Assembly: GCA_011037195.1 (NCBI GenBank)
Contig: JAAEAF010001968.1
Coordinates: 1 to 64,000 of the forward strand
DNA: 64,000 bases
DNA from: Triatoma infestans
Taxonomy: Eukaryota; Arthropoda; Insecta; Hemiptera; Reduviidae
Direction of reading: 5' to 3'
Shown: positions 1 through 12,590 of the stretch, one piece after another
How the letters are laid out: each line of letters starts with the position of its first letter
Numbering within the stretch: the stretch's first letter is position 1
The notes under the pieces: model-generated
Told to the model about the DNA's origin: nothing
Seen by the model: the letters and a program-made list of their open reading frames with translations, nothing else
Databases searched by the model: none
Position numbers and translations under genes: made by a program

Positions 1-1700
1 TGTTGCTTGAGTTGTAAGAACGACGACCATCCAGTGATGGAAGCCGTTGGCTTGCCACTATGGCAAGCTTATACAGCAGCGACCCTAGGAGGTCGGCGTT
101 ATACGGTAAGATGGTCGCGTGGCAACCGCCGATTCAGCCTACGACTAGGATTTTTGGGAAGTGTTCTCGTGGACATATTCTGGATCAGAGGATTATGGTG
201 ACAATATAAGTTTGGAATGGAATTTTTAAGATTATTGATAATGTCCTTTGTAATACCAATAAATGTTATTTATAGCACTTTAGGTATTTGAGTTTTTATA
301 ATTTTCTCGAAAATGATTAGAACGATTTCCTTTGTTGTTGGAATACTAACTGCCTAGATATCACCTGTAACATTTTTTTCAAAAAAATTGATTAAAAAGG
401 ATTTTTGTGGGCCCTGTCAGATAAGTTTATTTATAGTAGCTTTATCTACAATTGAAAATAATAAATAATTTCTAATTTCAGTATTATCTTAATCGAACGC
501 TGAACTGTTGGGATAATTCCTAAGTTGAGGTGGTCAAAAACTAGGTCAGACCGTGATATGTTTCCCAGACCTGCATTTCCTTGAAACTATTAACATTTCA
601 ATCTTATTATTTATATCTGTATCAGTAAATTATGTAATATATCTTTATTTAGCTTTAGTTATTAACAACCATTTTTGAAATGATGAATTTAACCTTATCT
701 TTCCATCTGTATAAATTAATTCTGCTTATTTAAATGTCTCTTTTAGTTAATTATTTTACAAAAGTAATCCTGAATTACTATTAACCAAATTTTTTCTAAT
801 CTTTTACTTTTCATTATTATGTTTAATTTATTTTTCATCCTACTACATAAATAACTGTTCAATCCACAAAATATTTTTGTCACCATTTTCTCAAGTATCT
901 TGTCAGCTTAGTTTTCAATTCCCAAAAATAGAATCAAATCATAGTATGCAATCTTTGATGAACTTTAATTGATGTAATCTTATCTAAATTATAAGCTAAC
1001 ATGAAGATGTTATTCGTGAATTTTTCATTTTAACCCCAATCGACTTTCAGTGTATTTATTTACTTGTATTTTCTCTGCCTGTACATAAGAAAAGCTAGTG
1101 AATCTATGTAGAGGTAGGATGATTTAAAACACAAAAAAATTAAAAGTTTAATATTATATATGTTTTATATAAATTAAATGAACATTTGTTTAATTTTATT
1201 TTGTGTTGGTTTTAAGGTAATAAGAGTTATTCCCTTTAAATCATTTCTATTAGTTTAGGTAAAGTAAACATTTGGACAAAATAAAATGAAGGGACAAAAA
1301 TCTATTTCTCGTTCATTAAAACTATTTAATGATATTACAATGACTTTTTTTTAATTATTTTCATAACTTCATTATTTTTATTACACAATAGTTATCGAGT
1401 TTAAATTGCACACATAAATTAAGAACCACAATTCTAATTGAAATTTTTCTTTGTGAAAAATAAAAGATAAGATTGTATTTAAATTTAAATTTTATAGAAT
1501 AACTGCAATTATACAATTAATTAGAAGAATAGTCGCAAACATTCGCCGTGGAAGCCTAATGAATTAAGAGCTGATATACTTTTGTAGGAAAATGGCCTGT
1601 ATTTGCAACACTGAAAGTATTTCATTTGAGTTCAATACTCATAATACACACTCTTGTAATATGATAAATATAGAACAGAATAGAACATGGGATGGGTCAG
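1..1700. other. No recognisable gene; one open stretch at the left edge
   Basis: The first 201 bases are less AT-rich than what follows and stay open in frame 1 from the window edge to a stop at 199-201, reading through MSCKNDDHPVMEAVGL and a basic stretch. I recognise no family. It could be the end of an exon or a repeat fragment cut by the window edge. From about 202 to 1700 the sequence is AT-rich with many stops in all frames, and I see no gene, repeat end or RNA gene in it. Confidence 0.2.
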
Positions 1701-1736
1701 GATCTATGCAGCCAGTAGAGGACTACACCTGTGGGT

Positions 1737-2100
1737 CTAGCATGAGAAACCTCTCTTCTTCGCAAGGTTGAGGGTTTTCCCGACTAGCTCTTTTTGCGCT
1801 ATTATTCCTCTGATCTCAATGTCCCAAAGATCTCATTGCGTTTGCTCTAGCGATTGCAAAACAATCGAACAACAGGTGTGAGGCCGTTTCCTCTTCCTCC
1901 TGACCTATTATCTACACAAAGGTTCCACGTTAATTATTCCAACCTTGTGTAGGTGTTTCTTGAACCGCCATGCCCCGTGAAAAGGCCTATCTCAAGATTA
2001 ATCTGGTTCCTTCTGGCATCGACAATAATCATCTTGCTGTGTTTGGCTTCTGGACTTAGTTTCCAGATCGTGTGGTGCTCTCTCCGAAGCCACTTTCTGA
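1737..2100 (-). pseudogene. Non-LTR retrotransposon 3' coding end (RNase H tail and zinc knuckle), decayed
   Basis: Read on the minus strand this encodes the C-terminal tail typical of I/R1-type LINE ORF2 proteins. The order is a basic W/R/H-rich stretch (KWLRREHHTIWKLSPEAKH), a segment reading INLEIGLFTGHG, a degraded Cys motif ending PLCR, then QEEEETASHLLFDC and a last helix ending in a stop at 1737-1739. The frame changes at least three times and two stops interrupt it, so it is dead. The LFTGH...LCR...EETASHLLFDC pattern is the same as in the fragments at 48965-49327 and 35690-35940, but the copies differ enough to be separate families. No 5' part is present, as expected of 5'-truncated LINE insertions. 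Confidence 0.7.
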
Positions 2101-2129
2101 AAAATGCGCTTATTGCCCCTATGAATTAT

Positions 2130-4530
2130 CTACGGCCGTTTAAAATGTTGGATGGAAATAAAAACATTGTGTGATGTTTATTATTTGATATTCATCATGG
2201 AAACAAATAACGCTTTAATTTTTCATTTTTTAATTCCATGAAGGAAAACTTCAACCATATTCAAACGATATTTTATAATAAGGCAGTTTCGTCACACATG
2301 AAAGCTATTTTCTAAAAAATGTTTATGCCCTATGGAATGCCTAAAGCAAAAAGAAAAGAGGGGCATCTCCAGATATGATGATTTTTAAAGATATTTGGTC
2401 TTTCAATGGAGAAGGCCTAATAAAGGAGCATAAAATTGTTTATGTAAAATGTAGTTGAAATTCTTTTCATTTATTTTTTCTTTCCTAATTTCACAAGAGA
2501 TTCCTAGAAATCGAAGAAACATCGTTGTAAAGCAATCATTGTCATTTAAGATATTAAATTACCAAATTTAGTTTACAAAGTTAGTGACAGTTCTTTCTTT
2601 TCTATCTCTATAAAGTATTTCAAAAGTGTTATTTTGCTAATCTCATATATTTATTTCGTTCCGTCAATGATTTGGGCATAATATCTATAAGCTTTAGATA
2701 ATTTAGGAATAGCGGTTCTTGGAGTGGAAAATAGTTTAAAGCAAAGAGCGTTATTGGGAAGTTTTAAATAACATCAATAAAGCGCAGCTCTCGGCTACAT
2801 CAATGATTATTTTGCTACTTTTGCCGATAATTTGCATTTAATGTTCTTTATTCGAATATCGAGACCGACAAGCAATTGGATAAATGTTTGTAATTCAGAT
2901 TTTTTAAAAATCATTGCCAATAATTTTTGTATGAGTAAGCGTTTTTCTTCTCTCTCTACGATACTGATAGTATTGAAACCGTACAAATGCGAAAGTAGAT
3001 CTCATACGATTAAACATTAAAGTACTTCTCTTCTTTTGTGTTTAATACTTCATAGATCATTTTAATGAAACAATTTTAGCATTTTTTGTGTATGATTTAT
3101 ATTTTGTACGTGTTCAATATCTATTTGAATATTAATTTGATTACACTGTGAAAAATGGTAACCCCAGAGTTGGATGGATTAAAAAAAAAAAACTTGAAGC
3201 TACAAGAAAGTAAAGAAGGCAGTCCAGAAAAAGTAATAGAAAGGAAGAACTCGATCCGAAAGAAAACTCGAATATAATGAGTTTCAAAATATATCCAAAG
3301 TTAAACGATGTTTACTAGTTTTAAACGATGTTGGATAGTTGAAATTGTGAAAAACTGAATAGAAAGAGTAACTGAAAGAAAATAAATTAAGACAAAAGAA
3401 TATAAAATTAAGGGGGCATCTTTTTTTGGAGCATATAGTAAAGTTAAACCAGATTCTCGCCGTTTAAGGATGAACTGCAAAAAAAAGAGCGAAGAGAATT
3501 GTTTATTACCGGCTCATAATCAGTAATAAACATAATTTTAGATAAGTTTTGACGTGGATTTATGTTAACTGCTTCAGTGTGATCATTTTTCTCCACAGGA
3601 TATGAAAGAATGAAATGGATCTCATGATGATGGCTTTGACGTGAAACATTAATTATTTATTTAATTAATAATACATATATATATATTGGTATTTTAGTAT
3701 TAAACACACAAAAAAAAAAAATGTTTAGAATCCAGAGATAGCCCCCTTCTAAATGCAAAGTTTACTAGTGACAGTGTATTGTAAAATTCACTCCCAAATC
3801 AGCCACCTAGTCGAATATTACTTTGTTTTCTTAAAACAAAGAAAATATATTTTTGAACTGTATATCTTCCTAATAAAGTGTTTATTTTCTTGATGTCCTT
3901 GAGTGGTGGCGCAAGGCTGCCTAGACCAACGGTTGCTAAAGATGTATCCAATTTTCTAGGTTCCGATTCCAAAGCATATGCAACGAATCCTGGATCTTGT
4001 GAAACATTACATAGTGATTTACTATAACTCTCTGCAATTGTTGAACTTCTCTCCAGTTTGCCTACTTCTCAATATAAACATTTGCTTATGTTTCACATCT
4101 TGATTTAATTGTCCGTAACATTTTCACCTAAACATAATAATTATTTTTAGATATTAATTGAAACGAATTAAATTAACTCAATGAAAAGTATGTTAGATGT
4201 GTTCAGAGAGTGGCTATAAAGACAAATCTACTGCATCTTAAAAAGATCTATAGTGGCTTCTTTAAGGGCCAGTATTTGAACTTAGACTGTGGCAGTCTGA
4301 AAAGAATTTTATGTGTTAAATATGAGTGTATGTGTGGGATGGTGAGTTAGAATTTGCCAGTAGCTATGCTAAACCCAAGCAGCTAGTCAACAACTGTAGC
4401 TCCTCCTATACATAAGTATAAAGTGAGTGTAAATATTGTTCGTATGTGAGGCTGGCAACTTCCACCTAAGGAATATAAAAAGGAATCGTCTTCCCAGAAC
4501 GCATTACAAAAAAAAAATTATAAAAGAAAC
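2130..4530. other. Intergenic AT-rich DNA, possible SINE remnant near 3900-4010
   Basis: No gene is visible. At about 3900-4010 there is a GC-richer stretch with GTGGTGGCGCAAGG and, about 60 bases later, AGGTTCCGATTCC, which resembles a Pol III B box with one inserted base; a decayed tRNA-derived SINE is possible. Short AT microsatellites occur at about 3660-3690. The remainder holds nothing I can name. Confidence 0.25.
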
Positions 4531-6539
4531 ATACCTGATTCTTAAGTCTTAGAACTTGACTATGTGATTGTTCTCTGGCTTGAAGTAACCTTTTAGTCTG
4601 AAGTTGAGCCAGTTTATATCTTTCAACATCTCTACTCCATTTTTTGTCGGACCTAAATGTTCCAATATATTAATTTTATCTTGAATTTTATAAGAATATA
4701 TTGGGATAGTATACTCGAAACATACGTTTACTTTTGGCCCATTAAGTCCGAAAATAATATTTAAGAAAGTGGTCTATACTAGTATGCACAATGAAGGTAG
4801 ACATGCCCTCCGCCCTCCCCCCTTAGTAATGGTTCAGACCCCAATGGAGAAAGTTTTTTTTTTTACAATAATATTTAAAGTATTATGTACAAGAAAATTC
4901 TGTACAGGCCACTCTTCCAACTAATTAATGGAACTTTGTAAAGTCATTTTTATTCATTCCACCATATACCTATAGTGAATTGGTCAAATTATATGCTCTA
5001 AAATAAGACAAGTTTCAAGCGGTTGTATCCGGTGTACGCTTGATTTATATCTTGAAAATATTTGAACACGGTCTGGAATCGTCATCGCTCAGCTCAGTTA
5101 ACTAAGTTCACTGTTAAAATTATAATGTAGCAGTAAATAAATCATTATAACTAGTTGTTAATAATCAGGAGCGATGCCTTACCATTTTAGAATTTTGTAT
5201 TAAATAGAAGAGAATTTTAAAAACGAAGATGTGTAAAGAGCATGAAAGGAGGAATTTCATTCTGTTATACCGAATTAAGTATTCAATTTCTTAAACAGCA
5301 AATGATGCAAATTCTGGTTTAGTCAAAACTATATTTCTAGCTAGACGGGCACTTTTGGAATTAGATAAGATAGTCATTTGTATATGTTATAAAATATATT
5401 AATTTTACATCAAAATTACCTGCTAAAATCTAAAGATATCAATCTAAGAAGCTCGGCCCCCATTTTGGCTTGAGGCCATAATGCCTTAAGTGAACTCACT
5501 CTTGCGCTTCAGTTCTATATTCTCCTGTTCTAGTAGTAAATTCGTGCTACCACCAATATGTCCTCCTCCACCAACTCCTATTCCAACTATAGTGTTACCT
5601 GCATCCCATTCTCTAGAACCTTTTTCACCACGTTCATACTTTTACTCCCTGAGGTATGTAATTTTCTTTCTAAACTGCGTTTTTCCAATTCTAATTGTCT
5701 CACCTATATGAAATCATTTTTTCAAATCGTTGCCGTTTGTAATTTGATGGTAAAGACTTATTTCCAAATAATAATTTTATTGAAATAAAAATTAAAAAAA
5801 AAAAGAACACTAACCCTATCCTGAAGAGTAAGAATTTTAATATTTAAATCTGATGTTTATCTCTTCAGTTCTTCATTATCATTTTGGCCAATTAGCCATT
5901 CTGAGCTAGGTTTCCAAAGCTGAATTCACATTGTGCCATATCTCCTTGTAAACAAGCATGAACTTCTTTAAAATTTTGATAACTACGACGAAGTTCATTT
6001 GATTGGACTGTGCAGCATCTAATCTTTATACAGCTACTCTTTTTCTCATTTTCTGCATTATATACGGCTTTTTGAAGTGATTTCAACTTTTCTGCATTTG
6101 CCTGGAAGAATAGAAAAAAAGAAATAAATGTATATTTTCTGAATTAAACAAGATAATTCGGTGTTTGATTTTTTTCAGTATGGATGACTTGCCTCTGACG
6201 TTGAAGAAGCATCAGCTAACTTTCTCTGAAGACTTTGAATCTCATTGTTCAGTTCTCTTTCAGTATTTCCAGCTCTCTCCAGTCTTATTTAACAGGTCAA
6301 CTGTTGCCTTTAGAGAACCATCACGTTCAACGCGCTCTTGAAGTTACTACAAAATACACAAATAATTATATTATTCAGGTACAGATATTTTAGTTCATGT
6401 TCGGGTAAAATTTGCAACATTAGAATCTTTAGTTCGGTTGGCTATTAAAATGGTGGTGGGGATTTTTTGTATAGGTGGACAGCCTTATGACAAAAACAAG
6501 AAAACTTGTGCAAATTTAAATTTAAACTAACTGACAGAA

Positions 6540-6791
6540 TTGTTGTTGTGTTGGTTCCGCAGAGCTGGAAAGCATTAGAGATATTTTCCGTGATAGCCTG
6601 CTCCTTTTTGTGGTCGTCGACTGGTTTCGGGCGTTCGCTTATCATCACTGGGTCAAACTGTGTGATAAAATAGATTTGCACAGGGCAAATTTATATTATC
6701 ACACTGCTGTTAGATACAAAGCATCCTGATGATGGGCGAACGCCCGAAACCGGTCGACAACCATAAAAGGAACCAGGCTATCCTCTAATAT
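6540..6791. repeat. Inverted-repeat (foldback) element with short target duplication
   Basis: The left arm begins at the CCGCAGAGCTGGAAAGCAT stretch and contains CTGGTTTCGGGCGTTCGC. The right arm (about 6720-6780) is its reverse complement, with CGCCCGAAACCGGTCGAC. The arms are separated by about 60 bases. The unit is flanked by ACTGACAGAA at 6530-6539 and again at 6792-6801, a likely target-site duplication. The element at 33201-33561 has the same outer sequence and architecture. No protein is encoded. The open frame on the minus strand across 6445-6681 is a by-product of the repeat. Confidence 0.7.
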
Positions 6792-7516
6792 ACTGACAGA
6801 ACGTCAACAGTCCCAGGAAGTAAAATTAGTTTAAAGAAAATTGTAGTAACCGTTTTCGGTTGCAGCAGTATTTACCCTGTATAGTATTATATTGTTATTA
6901 TGTTTACCATTTACCATCATTATCATTATCATTTGTGGAATAATTTTATTAGTCAGCAAAGTTTTAATTTTTAGATTTTATAATTTATAGATAATTAAAT
7001 TTTAATATAGTAAAAAAATATTTTATATTTAATTATAAAAATGCAATATTAACGTTTGAAGGAAACATCTTAGTTTGGTACTGGTGAAGATTTTGAAATA
7101 TAATCGAAACGTTTACCTTTAACTAAAATATTTTTCACTGACCAATATCCAAAAATCTAGATATATTGAATCAAAGACTGGTCGGGAATTATTTTCATCG
7201 ATTTAAACATTAATTCATGTAGTAATATAATTATCTATCATATAACACAAATAAATATCAGCTATATATAAATATAAAATATATAAAATATACATACATA
7301 ATATACAAATATATATATAGGTTTGTTTAATAACCTGTATAGCGGCCTCCTTTTCTGTTAACATCAACTGCAACCGTTGGATATTGCCTTACAAAGACTA
7401 TAAGAGTCACATAGCATCTATTCGATTTTAGCAAGCTTGGTTATGCATGAACCTGAAAATTTATGTCAGTACCTGTCAGCATATCATTTAAGCCTCTCCT
7501 TGTTCTCTTTCTCATT

Positions 7517-7640
7517 GTTATTATTATTATTTTAATATAAAGTGCGTCAACATCTATGGTCATTGGCCTCCGGAGCCTTCTCAATGTACTGCCGGTCTCC
7601 GTTTAGATTTCTCTCGTAACAGACAACACGGTCACTCAGA
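7517..7640 (-). mobile_element. Non-LTR retrotransposon 3' end with (TAA)n tail
   Basis: On the minus strand the block contains TTGTCTGT, then GAGAAGGCTCCGGAGGCC and AATGACCATAGATGTT, and ends in a run of TAA units at 7517-7535. A second copy of the same 3' end lies at 59011-59160 on the same strand, ending in poly-A. A microsatellite or A-rich tail on a shared 3' sequence is what severely 5'-truncated LINE copies, or SINEs that use a LINE tail, look like. No coding sequence is preserved. Confidence 0.55.
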
Positions 7641-8209
7641 TTATTATTAGTAGTATTTGAGTAGTTACTACTATTTCTTCAGATGAATTTCTAATTTACT
7701 CGCATATTTTTAATAATATGCCACATTTATGATACTATGGCGTATCAACAGTCAAAAATAAGGAAGACAAACTTAGGTTTTTTGGTTTATTAGTTGATTT
7801 AAAAAATTATAAAAGAGAGAATTAAATTTTGAAATTCGGGTGATATTACAGCTCGAGGAATTTGCAAGGTTGACCTTAAAAGTTAATATCATGCTATTTC
7901 TTTTAAGATCTCTTACTTTTTTTCGGAGTCTTACTCCTTATCTAATTGCTAGGGCCATTTTCTGCTTATTAATTTACTATATTCTACTATTTATTAATGA
8001 TCAAAATACCTTTGCTTGTAAACTAAGGTGTCTGCTGTTGATTTAGTTTTTTATAAGTTTCAAGTCTTCGTTGATAAGTAGCAGCTTCATCCTTCAATCG
8101 GCGTCTCAGATCTACGTTTTGTCTTGAGAGGTACTCTGGAGCAGTTTCGATATCTCCGGCGATGCTGCCACCAGAATGAGACGCCTCGTCCATCCTTGTT
8201 CGCTCAGGC

Positions 8210-10600
8210 TAAAAAACACAAAATATCTTCATAATGTTATACAAACTATAACAAAATAAAATTCTTGATTCAAAGAAGGTTTAAGTCTAAAATATTACTT
8301 TTTATACTTTTTCATAAATTTATCTCGTATAATTGTTGTATATTTTCGTAAATATAAAGAAACGAATGAAAATTTAACTTAAGAGGTTATTTTGGACACG
8401 AAAGTTTGGTAGGGTAGTAACTAGTTGCTAGGAGCCAAGAAAAGATTTTTTTTATTTTACTAACAGTTATAAACAAGAAAACTTAATATATTTGATTTAG
8501 GAAAATGGAAACATAACTTTACTGGCCAATGCGATGATTGATGATAAGCTTTCTCTAATCTAGTTTAAATGGACAATTAAATAATATTTATCACTTCTGA
8601 ACAAACGCTGAATGTGCAAAATTTTGATCAGATTGACTGAAAACTTACAGTCAATATTTACATATTATAGTTGGTAGCAACATACTTAATGCATGTTGGA
8701 TGGCTAAAAACTTTCTTGTCCCCTTTCTGACTGGTTAATGCAAAAACACAAAATAAATAACCTCTGTCTGCTAGTAAAAAAATTAAATAAATAGAAATTG
8801 TAAAGGTCTGGCAAAAATTATTTTGCAACTTACTTTTATATATCCACTATATTCATAAATTATGAAAAATGTAGTCAAGTATATAATTAAAAGAACCATT
8901 AACTTTCTCTGACGACTTAAAATGAATTTTAAAATGTACACCTTTTATCACCGAATTACTAAGACAAACTTATTATTAAATGCCACTTATTTATTAATCA
9001 ACAAAAAAATATAAAAGAAACATTTCGAGAAACTTGAAATTTTAACATAATCCATGAGGAAAAAACTGTCTAGTATTCTGGGATATAATTTGAGTAACAT
9101 TTACAACTTGTGTTGAAGATTTATTTTTTGGTTAACAATTAGAACATAAAAACTTACTACATGCAATATACCAATTGACGTACTGCATTCTCGATGTATT
9201 TTTATGACAAATTCATTGAATTACTACTTTATACAACAAATTTGGTTCTGTAGGTAGGTTGTTCATGTTTCAGAATTGAAAAGGTTATGTTTACTACAAG
9301 GTTAGATTTACGTGCTTGTGCTAGCTCTAGAGCCCTGTGCACAACTAAATTGAAAGCGTTTCACATTAAAAGGTCCATTTGTTATACCAAGGGATTTATT
9401 AACCCAAATTTGAGTCTACTAATATTTTTTTTAAATTCAATCTTCACTCAATAAAACTGAAATATTAATAACTTTCATTACTTTTCCATTTAATTCTAAA
9501 CTTGTCTGCTTTTGTCCAAATCTTACCCTTCTATGGTCCCTCCAAGTCTTCAACTTTTAATATACATATTTCAGTTACTAATCTTATGCCATTCTTATTT
9601 ATAGTCTTATCTTTAAGTGTTAACAATAATACCTTAATACTAACAGGCCATTAAGAAACCAAGAATCTGAATGATAAGCATTAGTAGGCGTTCAAAAAGA
9701 CATTAACGAAAACCCTAATCGAAGTACAATTAGGACTTTAAAGTGACTTTTTTCTAGAGGTATAATATAAAAAAAAAAAAATATATATCTTCCCTTAAAT
9801 CGCGACTGATCAGTCTCCATTTACCCTGCTAGAGGCTAGACTAATTTAAATTACCAAAATCAGAGAGATCGATCAGTGTAATGTTCCTAATATGATTTTT
9901 ACACTGGAGAGACATTACAACCAATAAATTTTCTAATTTATTTAATTAATACCTTTAATTGCTAAAATCGGGTTTATACCCCGGACGGTGGCGCATTCTG
10001 TAGAGATTTTTTGAAAGCAATATTAATCTGTTAATTATTAATATAATATTAATAAAATAAATTTGAGAATAATAATAAAATAATATTATAATATAAATAA
10101 GAAGCATATTTTTTATATGATTAACTTCTAATCATTGAGTAATTATTTTGGATTTAAGAAAATATATTTCTAAGAAACCAATTCTAATTAGCGCTGCATT
10201 GGATTGGACTTTACTGTTGTGGCGGGCCTTCGAGCTTTTGATTTGTATAGGTTAGTGTGTCAGGAAATGTATAATCCTATGGGATGCGCCGTTTCATTTT
10301 AAATTAATATCTTTTAGAAAAGTGTTTGTAACAAAAACGAGAATCTATACAGCACAGTGATCCGAGCGTGTACAAATTTGATTAATATTTTAATTCTCGC
10401 ACGCTTCAGGAGGTCTGAATGCTCAGATGAACCAGAGCTTCTACTGGCTAAATTCCAATTACTTCTCTAATGTCATTTATAAGGATTTATGTGTTTGGCA
10501 AGTAAAATTTTTGACAATTTCTATATTCATTTCTGATTCTTAGCAGTAAATAAAAGTTGAACTTAAAATTAAAAAAATGTAATTATGCTAGAAGATGAAA
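8210..10600. other. Intergenic AT-rich DNA, no gene seen
   Basis: This lies upstream, in gene orientation, of the rootletin-like exons. I find no further exon with credible splice sites, no transposase and no RNA gene. The only compositional feature is a short GC-richer patch near 9960-10010. Confidence 0.3.
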
Positions 10601-10604
10601 TTAC

Positions 10605-10694
10605 TTCTTTCTTTTTGAAAGATGGTCTCATAAACGGGGGTCTCTTCCTCTCAAAAGTGTGGCCTTCTGAGATTGTCCCATCTTTCCTTGTGAA
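10605..10694 (-). CDS. Putative single exon, unknown lysine/proline-rich protein
   Basis: A 90-base open segment is bounded by TTTCTTTCAG at the upstream side and GAA|GTAATT at the downstream side. It reads FTRKDGTISEGHTFERKRP followed by PFMRPSFKKKE in 30 whole codons, so both borders are phase 0 if this frame is right. The local base composition is higher in GC than the flanks, as for the other exons in the window. No companion exon was found within several kilobases. I do not recognise the family. It may be a real exon of a gene with long introns or a chance open frame between splice-like sites. Confidence 0.3.
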
Positions 10695-10699
10695 CTGAA

Positions 10700-11360
10700 A
10701 GAAATCATAATATATAAATTGATTTTAAACGTAAATTTTATCTTTTTCTCTCATAGAAGTAGAGGGACGAAAGGTAGAGCAAAAATATATGAAATAAATT
10801 ATATGGCAATATTTCATTGTACATTACATGCTAGATTAGTCAGGCTAATTACATCTTGCAAACGAAAAAATTTTTTGCTGTATTATTGTAGCTCTGAAGA
10901 TGGCTTAAATATAAGCCGTAATGTTGTCCATGAGAATATGTGTTCGATTTGACAAACTATCAAGAACAAAATTCATCAGTTATTAATTAGAATGATCAAG
11001 AATTTATTTGATATTAAATTTTAATGTTTGGCCTATTTTCTATCAATTCCATAAACTAGATCAAGAAAGGGTGTGATTGAATTTTAGTCAAATGCCATTT
11101 TCAAATTAGTTTTATTACGTCAAAATACATTCAAGGTTTGGTATGTCTGTTGCATGTAATAATGGATGATAACAATAATGATAATAATTTTACAGAATGG
11201 AACGTGTTTAATAGAAGTAGGAAATGTTATAAGATATAACGTGACACAAATGTTTGCATGTTTGTCATCTATATAAATAAACAAATAGTCGTTTAAAAGT
11301 AACTGTCATCCACTTTAGATCAAATATTGTATATCTGTAACAACTATTTCTGATGTATAC
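10700..11360. other. Intergenic DNA with one hairpin motif copy
   Basis: Nothing coding is evident. At 10894-10925 there is CTGAAGA followed by a stem (GGCTTA/TAAGCC) and GTAATGTTG, a decayed member of the recurring hairpin motif described in the findings. Confidence 0.3.
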
Positions 11361-11364
11361 TGAG

Positions 11365-11485
11365 TCACACACACAGACAATTGCTAAAAATCACGTTTTT
11401 GGGTTCGGGGGACCTCAAAATGGATATTTCCAGTGAAAACTGGATATCGAAAATTTGATATGATTATAATACTTTCTCTTACTAA
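11365..11485 (-). repeat. Unnamed interspersed repeat family R, partial copy
   Basis: On the minus strand this carries the 5' end of family R: ACTTTCTCTTACT-like start (here the plus strand reads AATACTTTCTCTTACTAA), CGATATCCAGTTTTCACTGG, and the block around TTTTGAGGTCCCCCGAACC. Only about 120 bases are present. The best full copy is at 56170-57170. Confidence 0.7.
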
Positions 11486-11949
11486 CAACAGTAAAATAAA
11501 TTAAAAACGGTGATAGGGGGAAAAGTATCATCTTACCCAAGCTGTTAGGAAACTGAGGGCGTGCCAATAACATAGAACCAATTCCATATTATTTGAAATA
11601 ATTATAAAAATAATTCAGTTTATATTTGGAAGATTATTTTGTGTTTACAAAACTCGCCAACAAAGCAGCACTTACCAGCTAGCAGTTTAAAATCATGAAA
11701 CATCGTTACAGAAAAATATTGTGATTGAAACTGAAAAAAGTATTGACATTTTTAATTCATTTATAGGTATTACTTGTATTTTCATTATAAATGAGATAAC
11801 TTGCAAAAATGATTGTTCTCACTTTCTGTAATTATTATTTTTAATGCAACATATATTTTCAAAATAATATTATTAAAAACAAATAAAATAGACCATTACT
11901 ATTGCATAATAAACTTTTTATTTTTGTTTTAGGAATACACCATTAGTAT

Positions 11950-12590
11950 GTAAAAAAATCTGGTGTGAAACACTCACGCAACTTTCTCTTCCTCCATTTT
12001 TCAAAATTGTAATTGACAAATTCTATAATTAGTGTAGCAAATTTAAGGTATTTGTATGGAGAAAAACACAAAAATTGTTCAATAGAAACACACTTCCGGT
12101 TTACTAATTTTCTTGAAACTCGGAATTTCAACAACACATTTAATTCTAATTAGTATTTTTTTGATGACACAATAAAGTAAATAAATAGCACTTCAGAGGG
12201 AAACCTAACCCCATCTCTCTCCCAAAAGTGCCGTTAAATGAATTTTTCCAGAAAAATATTTTAAATAAACACCAAGTTTGAAGGAAATTTGTCGGAGCCA
12301 TTTTTGAGGAAATCGCAAAAAAGTAAAGAAACCAACTAGTAAAGTGGTACTTCCGGTTGAGGCATTTTGACAGATAACGTACTGTCAGATCCCATGGTGA
12401 TACCTAAACGGAATATTAAGTTTTAACTTTCTGTAGTTTTTCGTTTTTGAGCTATGCTTTTCATATACATATACACAGACCAAATTTGCTAAAAACTACT
12501 TTTTTGGGCTCAGGGGACCTCAAAACGGATATTTCCCGGGGAAAACTCGATATCAAAAATTTGACAAGAGTACAATATTCTTACTATTTA
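11950..12590 (-). repeat. Unnamed interspersed repeat family R
   Basis: The plus strand begins AAAAAAATCTGGTGTGAAAC, which is the 3' end of the family in reverse, and ends in the TCGATATC-like 5' block near 12550. Shared internal landmarks are CCGGTTGAGGCATTTTGACA and GGATCCCATGGTGATACC-like sequence (here GATCCCATGGTGATACCTAA). The open frame at 11943-12137 minus lies in the repeat and is not a gene. Confidence 0.75.

Larger units (their letters stand above)
4535..8208 (-). pseudogene. Rootletin-like coiled-coil gene fragment (ciliary rootlet protein), decayed
   Basis: Six exon-like blocks on the minus strand, in gene order: 8010-8208, 7335-7387, 6193-6346, 5815-6101, 5500-5703 and 4535-4652. 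The first reads RQNVDLRRRLKDEAATYQRR and then LETYKKLNQQQT, matching the conserved N-terminal rootletin domain. Later blocks give NIQRLQLMLTEKEAAIQ, ATVDLLNK with TERELNNEIQSLQRKL, LRMANWP with NDNEELKR, and EQENIELKRK. All are heptad-rich coiled coil. Borders look genuine: polypyrimidine-AG acceptors, donors GTATGT, GTGAGT and GTTAGT, and one GC donor (AG|GCAAGT at 6192). However, the 8010-8208 block has a stop near its end, 6193-6346 opens with a stop and shifts frame, and 5815-6101 shifts frame several times. Rootletin is a very long protein and only a small part is present, so this is probably a dead partial duplicate. Base-call errors are an alternative. The rootletin identification rests on family memory. 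Confidence 0.6.

Noticed and set aside
2832..3020. 62-codon plus-strand frame in AT-rich DNA
   Set aside because: Composition and residues are what chance gives in such sequence, with no splice sites or similarity to anything in the window.
6726..6756. Firm call of a canonical hammerhead ribozyme
   Set aside because: The conserved core bases are there, but one extra base separates CUGAUGA from the stem and I could not define stems I and III or a cleavage site, so it stays a hypothesis.
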